This document shows, one piece after another, positions 7,123 through 14,727 of a DNA stretch of 17,746 bases. Every line of letters begins with the position of its first letter. Position 1 is the stretch's first letter. The position numbers and the translations under genes were made by a program. Origin of the DNA: Bacteroidota bacterium (GTDB lineage: Bacteria > Bacteroidota > Bacteroidia > Chitinophagales > Chitinophagaceae); contig JAEZJD010000062.1 of the NCBI GenBank assembly GCA_023436425.1, positions 1-17,746 of the forward strand, in the 5' to 3' direction. The notes below the pieces were generated by a model. That model searched no databases and had not been told where the DNA came from. It saw only the letters and a program-made list of their open reading frames with translations.

Positions 7123-8526
7123 ATGAAAGCCATCTGGTGCCTGCTTCTGGCAAGCTCGTTTTTCTTCGTCGCTTGCAAAAAAACCGATACACCTAAACCT
7201 CCTACTCCCACAGCTTCTAAACAGGATTTGATAAAAGATTCAGTGTACCTGTATACGAAGGAAGTTTACTTGTGGCAGGACGTTATTCCATCTTACGATC
7301 AATTTAATCCACGGAAGTACAGCGGAAGTACTGATTTAGAAATAGCCCAAAACGTGATGAACGGGATTCGCAGCCTGCAACCACTTGACCGGTTCAGCAT
7401 GGTGCTCAGCCGTGAGGCATCGTCGGGTTTACAAACAGGGGAGGACACTGACTTCGGCTTTTTTGTAAGTGCGGGAAATGTGAACGGTACCGTAAACTGG
7501 TACGTGAGCTATGTCTACGATGAGTCCACAGCGGGCAAAGCTGGCGTGCAACGTGGCTGGTATATCAATAAAATAAATGGATCGACCATAAGGTACGATC
7601 AGCCAAGTGTAAATATTTTGAACAATATCTTCTTCGGAAGTGCAACGTCGGCTTCCTTTGAATTTGTGAAAGCTGATGGAACGCCAACTACATTCACCCT
7701 CAATAAGACAAGTTTTGTGTCAAATTCAGTGTTGTACAAAAATGTTCTGGATGCGGGTGGTAAAAAGGTTGGATACTTTGTATTTAATCAGTTTTTTGGG
7801 GCGCCTTCCAGGAAGGAATTAGCGCAGGTGTTTAACTCTTTTCAGTCGCAGGGTATTTCCGAACTTATTGTTGATTTGAGATATAACCCGGGCGGTTCGG
7901 TTGAGACCCAGGACACGCTGTCTAATTTAATCGCGCCAACTGCCGCTAATGGAAGAGTAATGTATCAATACATTTTCAATTCTACCCTGCAACAAAATAA
8001 ACATCAACTGATCCGTAAAAAGATGGGTTATGGTGATTGGTTTGCTCCCGGCGATAATACTGTTTCGTTCCAAAAAGCCGGAAATCTAAATCTTTCGCGG
8101 GTGTTTTTCATTGTGGGAAGCGGCACGGCATCGGCGAGTGAGTTGTTGATTAACAATTTGAAGCCCTATATGGATGTAAAAATACTTGGAGATACTACTT
8201 ACGGCAAACCGGTGGGATTTTTCCCAATTCCTGTCTATGAATTCGACATTTACCCGATCTCGTTCAAAACTGTGAACAGTGCAGGAAATGCAGACTACTA
8301 CAATGGATTTGCTCCTGACAAGTTAGTAGCGGATGGTGTAAACAGAAACTGGGGAGATATAAATGAGCCAAGTCTTGCAGCAGCGCTGAAGTACATATCA
8401 ACCGGGTCATGGGGCCGTTTTACCGCAGCAGAGGAAAATAGAGTTAAGGCAAACGAAGAGTTGCAACCATTGATGAGGAAAGTTTCCGAAAATAAATTCT
8501 CAGGAATGTTTATCGAGAAGAAATAA
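7123..8526 (+). CDS. S41-family (C-terminal processing) peptidase, lipoprotein
   Basis: Serine protease of the tail-specific/CtpA family, 467 residues. The N-terminus is a lipoprotein signal with lipobox FVAC and C18 as the lipidated residue, so it is probably envelope-anchored. Residues about 35-95 resemble the helical S41 N-terminal domain (DSVYLYTKEVYLWQDV). A PDZ-like segment lies around 105-195 (AGVQRGWYINKINGSTI). The catalytic domain follows, with LIVDLRYNPGG near 250 and the catalytic serine S337 in GTASASE. K362 lies exactly 25 residues later in TYGKPVG, the Ser-Lys dyad spacing known from CtpA. It likely cleaves or degrades periplasmic or surface proteins. The ATG at 7123 begins the signal directly. 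A strong terminator 18 bp after the stop ends the transcript before the aldo/keto reductase. Confidence 0.92.
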   Translation: MKAIWCLLLASSFFFVACKKTDTPKPPTPTASKQDLIKDSVYLYTKEVYLWQDVIPSYDQFNPRKYSGSTDLEIAQNVMNGIRSLQPLDRFSMVLSREASSGLQTGEDTDFGFFVSAGNVNGTVNWYVSYVYDESTAGKAGVQRGWYINKINGSTIRYDQPSVNILNNIFFGSATSASFEFVKADGTPTTFTLNKTSFVSNSVLYKNVLDAGGKKVGYFVFNQFFGAPSRKELAQVFNSFQSQGISELIVDLRYNPGGSVETQDTLSNLIAPTAANGRVMYQYIFNSTLQQNKHQLIRKKMGYGDWFAPGDNTVSFQKAGNLNLSRVFFIVGSGTASASELLINNLKPYMDVKILGDTTYGKPVGFFPIPVYEFDIYPISFKTVNSAGNADYYNGFAPDKLVADGVNRNWGDINEPSLAAALKYISTGSWGRFTAAEENRVKANEELQPLMRKVSENKFSGMFIEKK

Positions 8527-8544
8527 GTTTGAAAGTAATTTGGT

Positions 8545-8580
8545 AAAGGGTAACAGCGAATGTTGTTACCCTTTTTTATT
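8545..8580 (+). terminator. Rho-independent terminator after the S41 peptidase gene
   Basis: AAAGGGTAACA (8545-8555) pairs perfectly with TGTTACCCTTT (8564-8574) across an 8-base loop and runs into a tract of six Ts at 8572-8577. It ends the S41 transcript. The loop contains an ATG at 8560 that opens a spurious extension of the next gene's reading frame. Confidence 0.87.
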
Positions 8581-8616
8581 GCGCTTCTATTCCTTCAGCC
8601 TATTAACTTAGAGTTG

Positions 8617-9435
8617 ATGTTAAAGCGGATTATTCCTTCGTCTGGCGAAACCATTCCCATGATAGGGCTCGGCACATGGAAAACCTTTGATGTGTCCCTG
8701 CAATCTGACCGTCGGAACCTGAAAGCAGTGCTTTCAACAATGCATCAGCAAGGAGCAACACTGATCGATTCTTCACCTATGTATCAGCGTTCTGAGGAAG
8801 TGATTGGGCAGCTAACGTCTGAACTGCCCTTTTCCAACGATTTTTTTTACGCAACAAAAGTGTGGACTGAAGGTCCTGAAGCAGGCATCGAACAGATGAA
8901 ATCTTCCATGTTGAAAATGAAACGGACAGTGATTGATTTGATGCAAATACATAATCTGATTGATTGGAAGACTCACTTGAAAACAATGCGTGAGTGGAAG
9001 CAAAAAGGACTTGTTCGCTACATCGGAATCACACACTACACAGATTCGATGCACGAAGCGTTAGAAAAAATTATCCGGACCGAACAAATAGATTTTGTCC
9101 AATTTAATTACTCCATTTTCTCGCGAAATGCTGAACAATCCCTTTTGCCAACTGCTGCGGAAAAAGGTGTGGCAACAATAATCAACAGACCATTTGGAGA
9201 AGGATCGTTGTTTGCAAAGGTGAAAGATCGGAGTCTGCCCGGCTGGGCTTTAGATTACAGAATAAACAGTTGGAGTCAATTTTTTCTTAAATACATCCTC
9301 TCCCATCCGTCCGTTACGTGCGTGATACCGGCAACTGCAAATCCATTGCATATGAAACAAAATCTTTCTGCAGGAGAGGGCGATCTGCCAACTGAAAGGG
9401 TCAGGAAGAAAATGGTCGAATACGTTACAAGTTAA
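8617..9435 (+). CDS. Aldo/keto reductase
   Basis: NAD(P)H-dependent oxidoreductase of the aldo/keto reductase superfamily, 272 residues from the ATG at 8617. The catalytic tetrad is complete: D51 and Y56 in LIDSSPMY, K81 in YATKVW, and H112 in DLMQIHNL. The N-terminal hairpin (RIIPSSGETIPMIGLGTW) is typical, and the C-terminal NPLHMKQNL segment fits the cofactor-binding end. It would reduce carbonyl compounds in the cytosol; the substrate is not predictable. The frame stays open up to an ATG at 8560, which would add 19 hydrophobic residues resembling a signal peptide. That start lies in the loop of a strong terminator and the added residues are mostly read from its stem and T-tract, so I reject it. 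The 3' end faces the L,D-transpeptidase gene across a terminator. Confidence 0.9.
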   Translation: MLKRIIPSSGETIPMIGLGTWKTFDVSLQSDRRNLKAVLSTMHQQGATLIDSSPMYQRSEEVIGQLTSELPFSNDFFYATKVWTEGPEAGIEQMKSSMLKMKRTVIDLMQIHNLIDWKTHLKTMREWKQKGLVRYIGITHYTDSMHEALEKIIRTEQIDFVQFNYSIFSRNAEQSLLPTAAEKGVATIINRPFGEGSLFAKVKDRSLPGWALDYRINSWSQFFLKYILSHPSVTCVIPATANPLHMKQNLSAGEGDLPTERVRKKMVEYVTS

Positions 9436-9463
9436 GAAAAGAAAAACCCTCCGGCGGAGGGTT
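9434..9463 (-). terminator. Rho-independent terminator of the L,D-transpeptidase gene (possibly bidirectional)
   Basis: AACCCTCC (9445-9452) pairs perfectly with GGAGGGTT (9456-9463) around the triloop GGC. On the minus strand the stem is followed by a T-rich run (TTTTTCTTTTCTT), a good terminator for the gene ending at 9481. On the plus strand the tail is only TTAATTTAT, so termination of the aldo/keto reductase transcript would be weaker. Confidence 0.82.
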
Positions 9464-9480
9464 AATTTATAATGAAACAA

Positions 9481-10224
9481 TTAGCTATTTAAGTATTTTG
9501 ATGTTTTCAAATAGTTTGCATCGGGATAGTAAACAAATAGTGCAGAACCATCTTTGATCAGATTTATCACTTTCATATAAACGTCTGCTGAAAGAGCCGG
9601 ACAACCCTGGCTGCGTCCCATGTACGCTGAGTTAACTCTTCCTTCGTTTACATAATCAGCAGCGTGCACCACTATTCCACGAGCTTCAGCATTAGCATTA
9701 AATCCTGCTTCTTGTCCGGCCAACCGCATGGAGGTACCGTGCTTACCGTTGTAGGTTCCTTTCGTCACATAAAATCCAAGACTCGTTTTATTTGATTCAT
9801 TTTGATCAGAAAAATTGGTTGGCTTGTCGAGACCACTGCCTTTTCCGTGAGCCACGTAAGTGTTTACCAATAACTGTTGGTTTTTCAGGTCAATGAGATA
9901 AAATCGTTTTTGCCTGCCCGACTGACTCATATCTACGATCGTTAAAAGGTCCGGATTTTTCAATTTGCCTTCTTCTTTCAGTTTTGTATACCCTTTAACT
10001 GCATCCTCAATTGCTTCAGTTGATAAGCCTAATTTTTCCAAACCGATCTTATCAATCAGCATATTGGATAAATCGGCAACTTCTGAGTTGGCATTTGCTG
10101 TAGCGTTAGCTGCCGGTGCAGCCGCTTCTGATTTCGTCACAGCGTTTACATGCTTAGTGGCAAATGAGAAAGAAAAGGCGGACACAGCAATAACTACGGC
10201 TATAAATATGGTGGTTTTTTTCAT
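9481..10224 (-). CDS. Secreted L,D-transpeptidase-family protein (YkuD_2 type)
   Basis: Protein of 247 residues of the murein L,D-transpeptidase catalytic-domain family (PF13645 type). It begins with a Sec signal peptide: MKKTT, a hydrophobic core IFIAVVIAVSAFSFSFA and a cleavage region near residues 22-28. An Ala/Asn-rich linker follows (30-50), then a helical part. The catalytic domain spans about 100-247, with H187 in GIVVHAADY and the nucleophile C208 in SQGCPALS, the expected histidine and cysteine pattern. It also has the family-typical YNGKHGTSMRLAGQE segment. By family it would act on peptidoglycan stem peptides in the periplasm, but the YkuD_2 branch is poorly characterised and cross-linking is not certain. 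The gene is preceded by a good promoter match and followed by a strong terminator, so it is probably monocistronic. It diverges from rpsA. Confidence 0.87.
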   Translation of the reverse strand: MKKTTIFIAVVIAVSAFSFSFATKHVNAVTKSEAAAPAANATANANSEVADLSNMLIDKIGLEKLGLSTEAIEDAVKGYTKLKEEGKLKNPDLLTIVDMSQSGRQKRFYLIDLKNQQLLVNTYVAHGKGSGLDKPTNFSDQNESNKTSLGFYVTKGTYNGKHGTSMRLAGQEAGFNANAEARGIVVHAADYVNEGRVNSAYMGRSQGCPALSADVYMKVINLIKDGSALFVYYPDANYLKTSKYLNS

Positions 10225-10249
10225 GATGGCTATTGGGTTAATTGAAAAA

Positions 10250-10282
10250 CAAATTTACACCAAAAATGGGTAAAATCTGCAA
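10250..10282 (-). promoter_or_regulatory. Promoter of the L,D-transpeptidase gene
   Basis: On the minus strand TTG (10282-10280) is followed after 22 bp by TAAATTTG (10257-10250), an exact match to the Bacteroidota -7 consensus with an acceptable spacer. It lies 25 bases before the ATG at 10224. Confidence 0.5.
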
Positions 10283-10434
10283 CATAAAGTGTTAACAGTC
10301 AATGTATTCTGCTGATCAGAAACAACTTTGCCCAGAATTTCTACAAGATCTGGAATACCCCGAGCCTTAACAAAAAATAAGGGTTACTCCTTTGAAAACA
10401 GCAACGTCGCGCAGCTAACCCGCTACGCTTTTGT

Positions 10435-10442
10435 TATCTTTG
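10435..10442 (+). promoter_or_regulatory. -7 element of rpsA
   Basis: TATCTTTG matches the Bacteroidota -7 consensus TAnnTTTG exactly and is the common TATCTTTGCA form. It lies 31 bases before the ATG at 10474, giving a short leader with a run of six Cs. No TTTG is seen at the usual -33 distance. Confidence 0.55.
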
Positions 10443-10473
10443 CACCCCCCGAACAAAACCATCGGGAATTTTT

Positions 10474-12573
10474 ATGGAAGAAAATCAAATTGTTAACCCG
10501 TCTGCCGAAAACAATGCAGACACAAACGCTGATGTACAGGAGCAGTCACCTGTTGATCAAAACGAGTCAGGCGATTCTGCTGCAGCGACAACAAATCCAC
10601 CTGTAGAGGCTGATGCCAGCCAAGATCAGAATTCTGGGGCTACTCAGGAGCAAAGCACACAGACAACACCTTCAGTGGATGAAGGCATTGCACAGCAGCC
10701 TGTAGAAGAAACACTTGCTGCTCACGACGATTTTGACTGGAGCATCGACAAACGTAATGTTGCCAGCTATTCAAATGAAGAAAAAGAAAAGTACGACAAA
10801 GTTTACGACCGAACTTTTGTTCAGATCAACGATGGAGAGATGATCAAAGGCACCGTTGTAGGCATAACCAAAACTGATGTGGTGCTCAACATCGGATTTA
10901 AGAGTGATGGTCTTGTGCCTTTAAACGAATTCCGCGACCTGCCGAACCTGAAAGTAGGTGATGAAGTGGAAGTAATGGTTGTGGAGAAAGAAGACAGGGA
11001 CGGTAATTTGAATCTTAGTCGTAAACAAGCCCGCATCACACGTGCGTGGGAGCGCATTGTGGAAGTGCACAAAACGGGTGAAGTGGTTACAGGTACCGTT
11101 ACCAGCAAAACTAAAGGCGGACTTATCGTTGACGTATTCGGAATGGAAACGTTTTTACCAGGTTCGCAAATTGATGTGAAGCCGGTTACCGATTACGATC
11201 AGTTTGTTGGAAAAACAATGGAATTCAAAGTGGTGAAAATTAATGAAGCCATTAAGAATGCCGTTGTATCTCATAAAGCACTTATCGAAAGCGACATTGA
11301 AGCACAGCGTGCTCAAATTATCGGTAAGCTCGAAAAAGGTCAAGTACTTGAAGGCACTGTGAAGAACATCACAGACTTTGGCGCATTCATGGATTTGGGC
11401 GGACTCGACGGGTTGTTGTATATAACTGATATCTCCTGGGGCAGAATTAATCATCCATCAGAAGTGCTGAAGCTTGATCAAAAGCTTAACGTTGTGGTGC
11501 TGGATTTTGATGATGAGAAGAAGAGAATTTCTCTTGGCTTAAAACAATTAACTCCTCACCCTTGGGATGTATTGCCGGAAGAAATTCAGGAAGGCAGCAT
11601 CGTTCGCGGTAAGGTGGTGAACATTGAAGATTATGGTGCATTCCTGGAGATACTGCCAGGTGTGGAAGGTCTTGTTCACGTGAGTGAAATCACTTGGGCA
11701 AATACACCGATTAACGCAAAAGAGTTCTTTAAGCTAGGAGATGAACACGAAGCTAAAGTGGTAACCCTGGACAAGGACAACAGAAAAATGAGCTTGTCCA
11801 TTAAGCAACTTTCAGCCGACCCATGGAGCGATATCGAATCGAAATTCCCTGAAGGCAGCCGCCACACCGGTGTTGTGAAGAACATCACTCCGTACGGCGT
11901 GTTCGTGGAACTCACTTCCGGCATCGGCGGTATGATCCACATCAGCGATCTCAGTTGGCTGAAGCGCTTCAATCATCCAAGCGAATACACGAAAGTTGGA
12001 GAGAACATCGACGTAGTGATCCTTGGAATTGATAAGGACAACCGCAAGCTGCAGCTCGGTCACAAGCAATTGGAAGAAGATCCATGGAATAGTCTGCAGG
12101 ATACATTTGCTGTAGGTTCTATTCACGAGGGAACCGTATCGCGTAAAGATGATAAAGGTGCAATTGTTCAATTGCCGTACGGTCTTGAAGGATTTGCTCC
12201 CAACCGTCACCTGTTAAAAGAGGATGGTAAAAGTGTTGGTGCTGATGAAACTGCAGAATTCATGGTGATCGAATTTGATCGGAATGAAAAGCGTATCGTC
12301 GTTTCTCACACACGCATTTGGGAACAAGCGAAGATGGAAGAGAAAGATGCTGCACGCAAAGAAGCGAGGGCAGAAGCCGAAAAGACGAAGAAAGTTGTAA
12401 AGAATCTTCAGAACAAAGTAGAAAAGCCTACGCTTGGTGATCTGGGTGCATTGGCACAAATCAAGGAAAGATTGCAACAGGAAGAAAAGAGTAGCAGCTC
12501 AGCTGCACAGCCATCAGCACAGGCGAAAGCTGCACCTGATGCGGACACCAATGAAGAGCCGAAAGCAGAGTAA
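10474..12573 (+). CDS. rpsA: 30S ribosomal protein S1
   Basis: Ribosomal protein S1, which binds mRNA on the 30S subunit. The 699-residue product has six S1 (OB-fold) repeats starting near residues 120, 202, 289, 374, 461 and 548, each with the GxxxxGxV...GxxV/AF...G pattern. Repeats 3-5 are the most regular (for example GTVKNITDFGAFMDLGGLDG). Before repeat 1 is a low-complexity acidic Q/N/A/E-rich tail of about 85 residues; after repeat 6 is a charged K/E/A-rich tail (about 615-699). E. coli S1 is 557 residues, so the extra length is in the tails. The ATG at 10474 follows a good -7 element, and the gene ends at a strong terminator, consistent with a single-gene unit. Bacteroidota genes mostly lack Shine-Dalgarno sequences; how S1 contributes to start selection there is less clear than in E. 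coli. Confidence 0.96.
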   Translation: MEENQIVNPSAENNADTNADVQEQSPVDQNESGDSAAATTNPPVEADASQDQNSGATQEQSTQTTPSVDEGIAQQPVEETLAAHDDFDWSIDKRNVASYSNEEKEKYDKVYDRTFVQINDGEMIKGTVVGITKTDVVLNIGFKSDGLVPLNEFRDLPNLKVGDEVEVMVVEKEDRDGNLNLSRKQARITRAWERIVEVHKTGEVVTGTVTSKTKGGLIVDVFGMETFLPGSQIDVKPVTDYDQFVGKTMEFKVVKINEAIKNAVVSHKALIESDIEAQRAQIIGKLEKGQVLEGTVKNITDFGAFMDLGGLDGLLYITDISWGRINHPSEVLKLDQKLNVVVLDFDDEKKRISLGLKQLTPHPWDVLPEEIQEGSIVRGKVVNIEDYGAFLEILPGVEGLVHVSEITWANTPINAKEFFKLGDEHEAKVVTLDKDNRKMSLSIKQLSADPWSDIESKFPEGSRHTGVVKNITPYGVFVELTSGIGGMIHISDLSWLKRFNHPSEYTKVGENIDVVILGIDKDNRKLQLGHKQLEEDPWNSLQDTFAVGSIHEGTVSRKDDKGAIVQLPYGLEGFAPNRHLLKEDGKSVGADETAEFMVIEFDRNEKRIVVSHTRIWEQAKMEEKDAARKEARAEAEKTKKVVKNLQNKVEKPTLGDLGALAQIKERLQQEEKSSSSAAQPSAQAKAAPDADTNEEPKAE

Positions 12574-12597
12574 TTGCAACTATGAACGTATAAATCC

Positions 12598-12625
12598 AAA
12601 GCTCCTGACTTCAGGAGCTTTTTTT
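12598..12625 (+). terminator. Rho-independent terminator of rpsA
   Basis: AAAGCTCCTGA and TCAGGAGCTTT form a perfect inverted repeat around a minimal CT centre (in practice an ACTT tetraloop), followed by seven Ts at 12619-12625. It lies 24 bp after the rpsA stop codon. Confidence 0.92.
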
Positions 12626-12724
12626 ATTTGATGAGCCATACATTTCTTTTGGCACCTGTTATGAAATATTCTAATGTGGGTGTACACAGCCTAATGTTCC
12701 TAACTTTAGCGTTTTACTCCTGCC

Positions 12725-13498
12725 ATGAATTTTTGGAAAAAAGCTGCTGAATACAAATTTGTTCGGAAGATAATCTATGCAATCATCGGTATTTTTTCTT
12801 ACCCCGGACTTGCATTGCTGAACAAGCTAAAGATTTGCGGAACAGAAAACATTGAAAATCTGCCTAAAGAAAACGTCCTCTTTGTCAGCAATCATCAAAC
12901 GTATTTTGCGGATGTAATCACTTTTCTTCACATTTTTTGTGCAGTAAAATGGCGAAAGAAAAACAAACTCGGAGTTCCTTATTATCTACTGAATCCTTTT
13001 ACACGTGTGTATTATGTAGCTGCAGAAGAAACCATGCGGAGTAGTTGGCTTAGCAGGCTATTTACTTTGGCAGGAGCACTAACGGTGAAGCGCACCTGGA
13101 AGAAGGACGGAGCAGAAAGCCGGCGTGGATTAGACCCGAGCGACACAAGGAAAATAGAACGGGCTTTGGCAAGAGCATGGGTAATCACTTTTCCGCAGGG
13201 AACGACAAAACCTTATGCTCCCGGGCGAAAAGGAACAGCATACATTATAAAGTACACGAAGCCGGTAGTTGTGCCGGTTGTTATTCAAGGGTTCTGGAGA
13301 GCCTTTAATAAAAAAGGATTGAAGTTTAAGAAAAAAGGAACAAGGCTTTCGGTGACGTTTAAACCGCCTTTGAAAATAGATTACGACGCTGAGCCAGAGA
13401 TAATATTAGCACAGATAATGGACGCAATTGAACAAAGCAAAAAGTATATGATGATGGGTGCCCACCACTGGAAGACATTGGAGCAAGAAGTTAGTTGA
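12725..13498 (+). CDS. Lysophospholipid (1-acylglycerol-3-phosphate) acyltransferase, PlsC-like
   Basis: Membrane-associated acyltransferase of 257 residues, likely transferring an acyl chain to a lysophospholipid or a related acceptor at the inner membrane. A hydrophobic N-terminal segment (about 16-33, IIYAIIGIFSYPGLALLN) precedes the catalytic block. Motif I reads SNHQTYFAD, with H57 and D63. Five residues separate His and Asp, where the canonical motif is NHx4D. Motif III-like FPQGTTKP (156-163) corresponds to FPEGTR, with Q replacing E. VVPVVIQGFW fits motif IV. These differences suggest a distinct subfamily, and the acceptor need not be lysophosphatidic acid. TAACTTTA at 12701-12708 is a weak -7-like element upstream. 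The downstream Dps gene is on the same strand after a 93-bp gap. Confidence 0.8.
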   Translation: MNFWKKAAEYKFVRKIIYAIIGIFSYPGLALLNKLKICGTENIENLPKENVLFVSNHQTYFADVITFLHIFCAVKWRKKNKLGVPYYLLNPFTRVYYVAAEETMRSSWLSRLFTLAGALTVKRTWKKDGAESRRGLDPSDTRKIERALARAWVITFPQGTTKPYAPGRKGTAYIIKYTKPVVVPVVIQGFWRAFNKKGLKFKKKGTRLSVTFKPPLKIDYDAEPEIILAQIMDAIEQSKKYMMMGAHHWKTLEQEVS

Positions 13499-13591
13499 AT
13501 GTTGAAAAGCGACGGATGAAGTAATTGTAAAACAAGAGATGCGAAGGGATTAAACTTGGGATCAAAATGTCAAACATTAAATAAAGAAGGT

Positions 13592-14065
13592 ATGGCAAAA
13601 CAAACTCTAATAGGACTTGACCCGGCTAAATCAAAAAAGCTAACAGATGAACTAAACGTTCTACTCGCAGACTACCAGGTGTTTTATATGAATGCACGTG
13701 GCTTTCACTGGAACATAAAGGGAGAAAAATTTTTTGAGCTGCACACGAAATTTGAAGAGCTATACAACAATCTTATTTTAAAGGTAGATGAGGTCGCGGA
13801 GCGCATTCTCACCCTCGGTCAAACTCCTCTGCATACTTTTGCTGACTACACCAGCATTGCCGGTGTCAAACAAGCAAAAAATATTTCGGACGGAACTGCG
13901 GCCATCGAAAGCATTGTAGAATCTTTCACCGTCCTAATTGCACTGCAAAGGGAAATAGCGGCTGTTGCCAATGATGCAAATGATGAGGGCACATCTGCGC
14001 TCATGAGCGATTACATTCGCGAGCAGGAAAAGCTTGTGTGGATGTATTCCGCTTACCTGGCCTGA
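13592..14065 (+). CDS. dps: Dps-family ferritin-like DNA-protection protein
   Basis: Dps protein of 157 residues from the ATG at 13592, the normal family length. Dps forms a hollow dodecamer that oxidises Fe(II) with hydrogen peroxide, stores the iron and protects DNA. The ferroxidase ligands are all present in the expected register: H39 (GFHWNIKG), H51 (FFELHTKFEE), D66 and E70 (DEVAERI). The spacings of 12, 15 and 4 match E. coli Dps H51/H63/D78/E82. The N-terminal tail is short (about 10 residues, two lysines), so strong tail-mediated DNA binding is uncertain. A TTG at 13556 would add 12 residues unlike the family. The ATG at 13592 is preceded by AAAGAAGGT, a purine-rich Shine-Dalgarno-like stretch unusual in this window. 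It converges with the thioesterase gene, with 16 bp between the stop codons. Confidence 0.93.
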   Translation: MAKQTLIGLDPAKSKKLTDELNVLLADYQVFYMNARGFHWNIKGEKFFELHTKFEELYNNLILKVDEVAERILTLGQTPLHTFADYTSIAGVKQAKNISDGTAAIESIVESFTVLIALQREIAAVANDANDEGTSALMSDYIREQEKLVWMYSAYLA

Positions 14066-14081
14066 GGACAAATATAGGCGG

Positions 14082-14609
14082 TTAGGGCTGCGAACTCCGG
14101 GTGGTGAATAATGCTTTCAACTCCTGTGCATCATCCGGATGCATTTTACCGCCAAGAATCAGCCGTAGTTGTCGCCGGCGCAGAGCACCGTCGAAAAGCT
14201 TTTTCTCTTCTTCCGTTTCGGGAACTAATTGCGGAACCGCTCTTGGTCGGCGGTTTGGATCAAGTGCTACAAACGTGTAATATGCCTCATTGCTTTTGTA
14301 TTTGTACTGCTGCTGAAAGTCTTCGCCCCACACTTTAATATAAATCTCCATCGATGTGTTGAACGATCGGCTCACTTTCGCTTCAATGTGCACGGTATTG
14401 CCAAGTTTAATAGGATTTTCAAAAGAAATATTATCTACGGATGCGGTTACGACTGGTGCATTGCAATGTCTCTGAGCTGCAATGGCAGCTGCAATATCCA
14501 TCCAGTACATTAGCCGTCCGCCCATCAAACTGCCAAATACGTTTGTATCGTTGGGTAAAACTATTTCTGTCATCATTGTATGACTATCTGAAGGTTTTCT
14601 CGTCTGCAT
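14082..14609 (-). CDS. Acyl-CoA thioesterase (hotdog fold, YciA/ACOT type)
   Basis: Hotdog-fold thioesterase of 175 residues, predicted to hydrolyse acyl-CoA to free fatty acid and CoA in the cytosol. The family signature NVFGSLMGGRLMYWMD is at 23-38, with D38 as the likely catalytic acid at the start of the central hotdog helix (DIAAAIAAQRH). The ASVDNISFENPI and AYYTFVALD strands that follow are characteristic. The last 40 residues are charged (ETEEEKKLFDGALRRR) and extend past the minimal domain, as in other members. Chain-length preference cannot be predicted. It is divergent from proline dehydrogenase (118 bp apart) and convergent with dps. A -7-like element flanked by an inverted repeat lies just upstream. 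Confidence 0.9.
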   Translation of the reverse strand: MQTRKPSDSHTMMTEIVLPNDTNVFGSLMGGRLMYWMDIAAAIAAQRHCNAPVVTASVDNISFENPIKLGNTVHIEAKVSRSFNTSMEIYIKVWGEDFQQQYKYKSNEAYYTFVALDPNRRPRAVPQLVPETEEEKKLFDGALRRRQLRLILGGKMHPDDAQELKALFTTRSSQP

Positions 14610-14618
14610 CAGTAATTT

Positions 14619-14642
14619 TTTTGCCCAAAGCTATAGGCAAAA
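14619..14642 (-). promoter_or_regulatory. -7 element of the thioesterase gene inside a 7-bp inverted repeat
   Basis: TTTTGCC (14619-14625) and GGCAAAA (14636-14642) form a perfect inverted repeat with a 10-bp centre. That centre contains, on the minus strand, TAGCTTTG (14633-14626), an exact -7 consensus match 17 bases before the ATG at 14609. The symmetry around a core promoter element suggests an operator. No -33 element is obvious. Confidence 0.38.
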
Positions 14643-14712
14643 GCAATGCTGTACATCATCATGATTTTGGTCAGTGTGGCTGTATGCATTCAATTTTCCG
14701 TGCTTTACTCCT

Positions 14713-14720
14713 TAGTTTTG
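14713..14720 (+). promoter_or_regulatory. -7 element of the proline dehydrogenase gene
   Basis: TAGTTTTG matches TAnnTTTG exactly and ends only 7 bases before the ATG at 14728. Transcription starting about 5-7 bases downstream would give a leaderless or nearly leaderless mRNA. No -33 element is evident. Confidence 0.45.
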
Positions 14721-14727
14721 CGCCGAC

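Noticed and set aside
12701..12708. TAACTTTA as a -7 element for the acyltransferase gene
   Set aside because: The last base differs from TAnnTTTG and no -33 element is visible; kept only as a remark in the gene entry.
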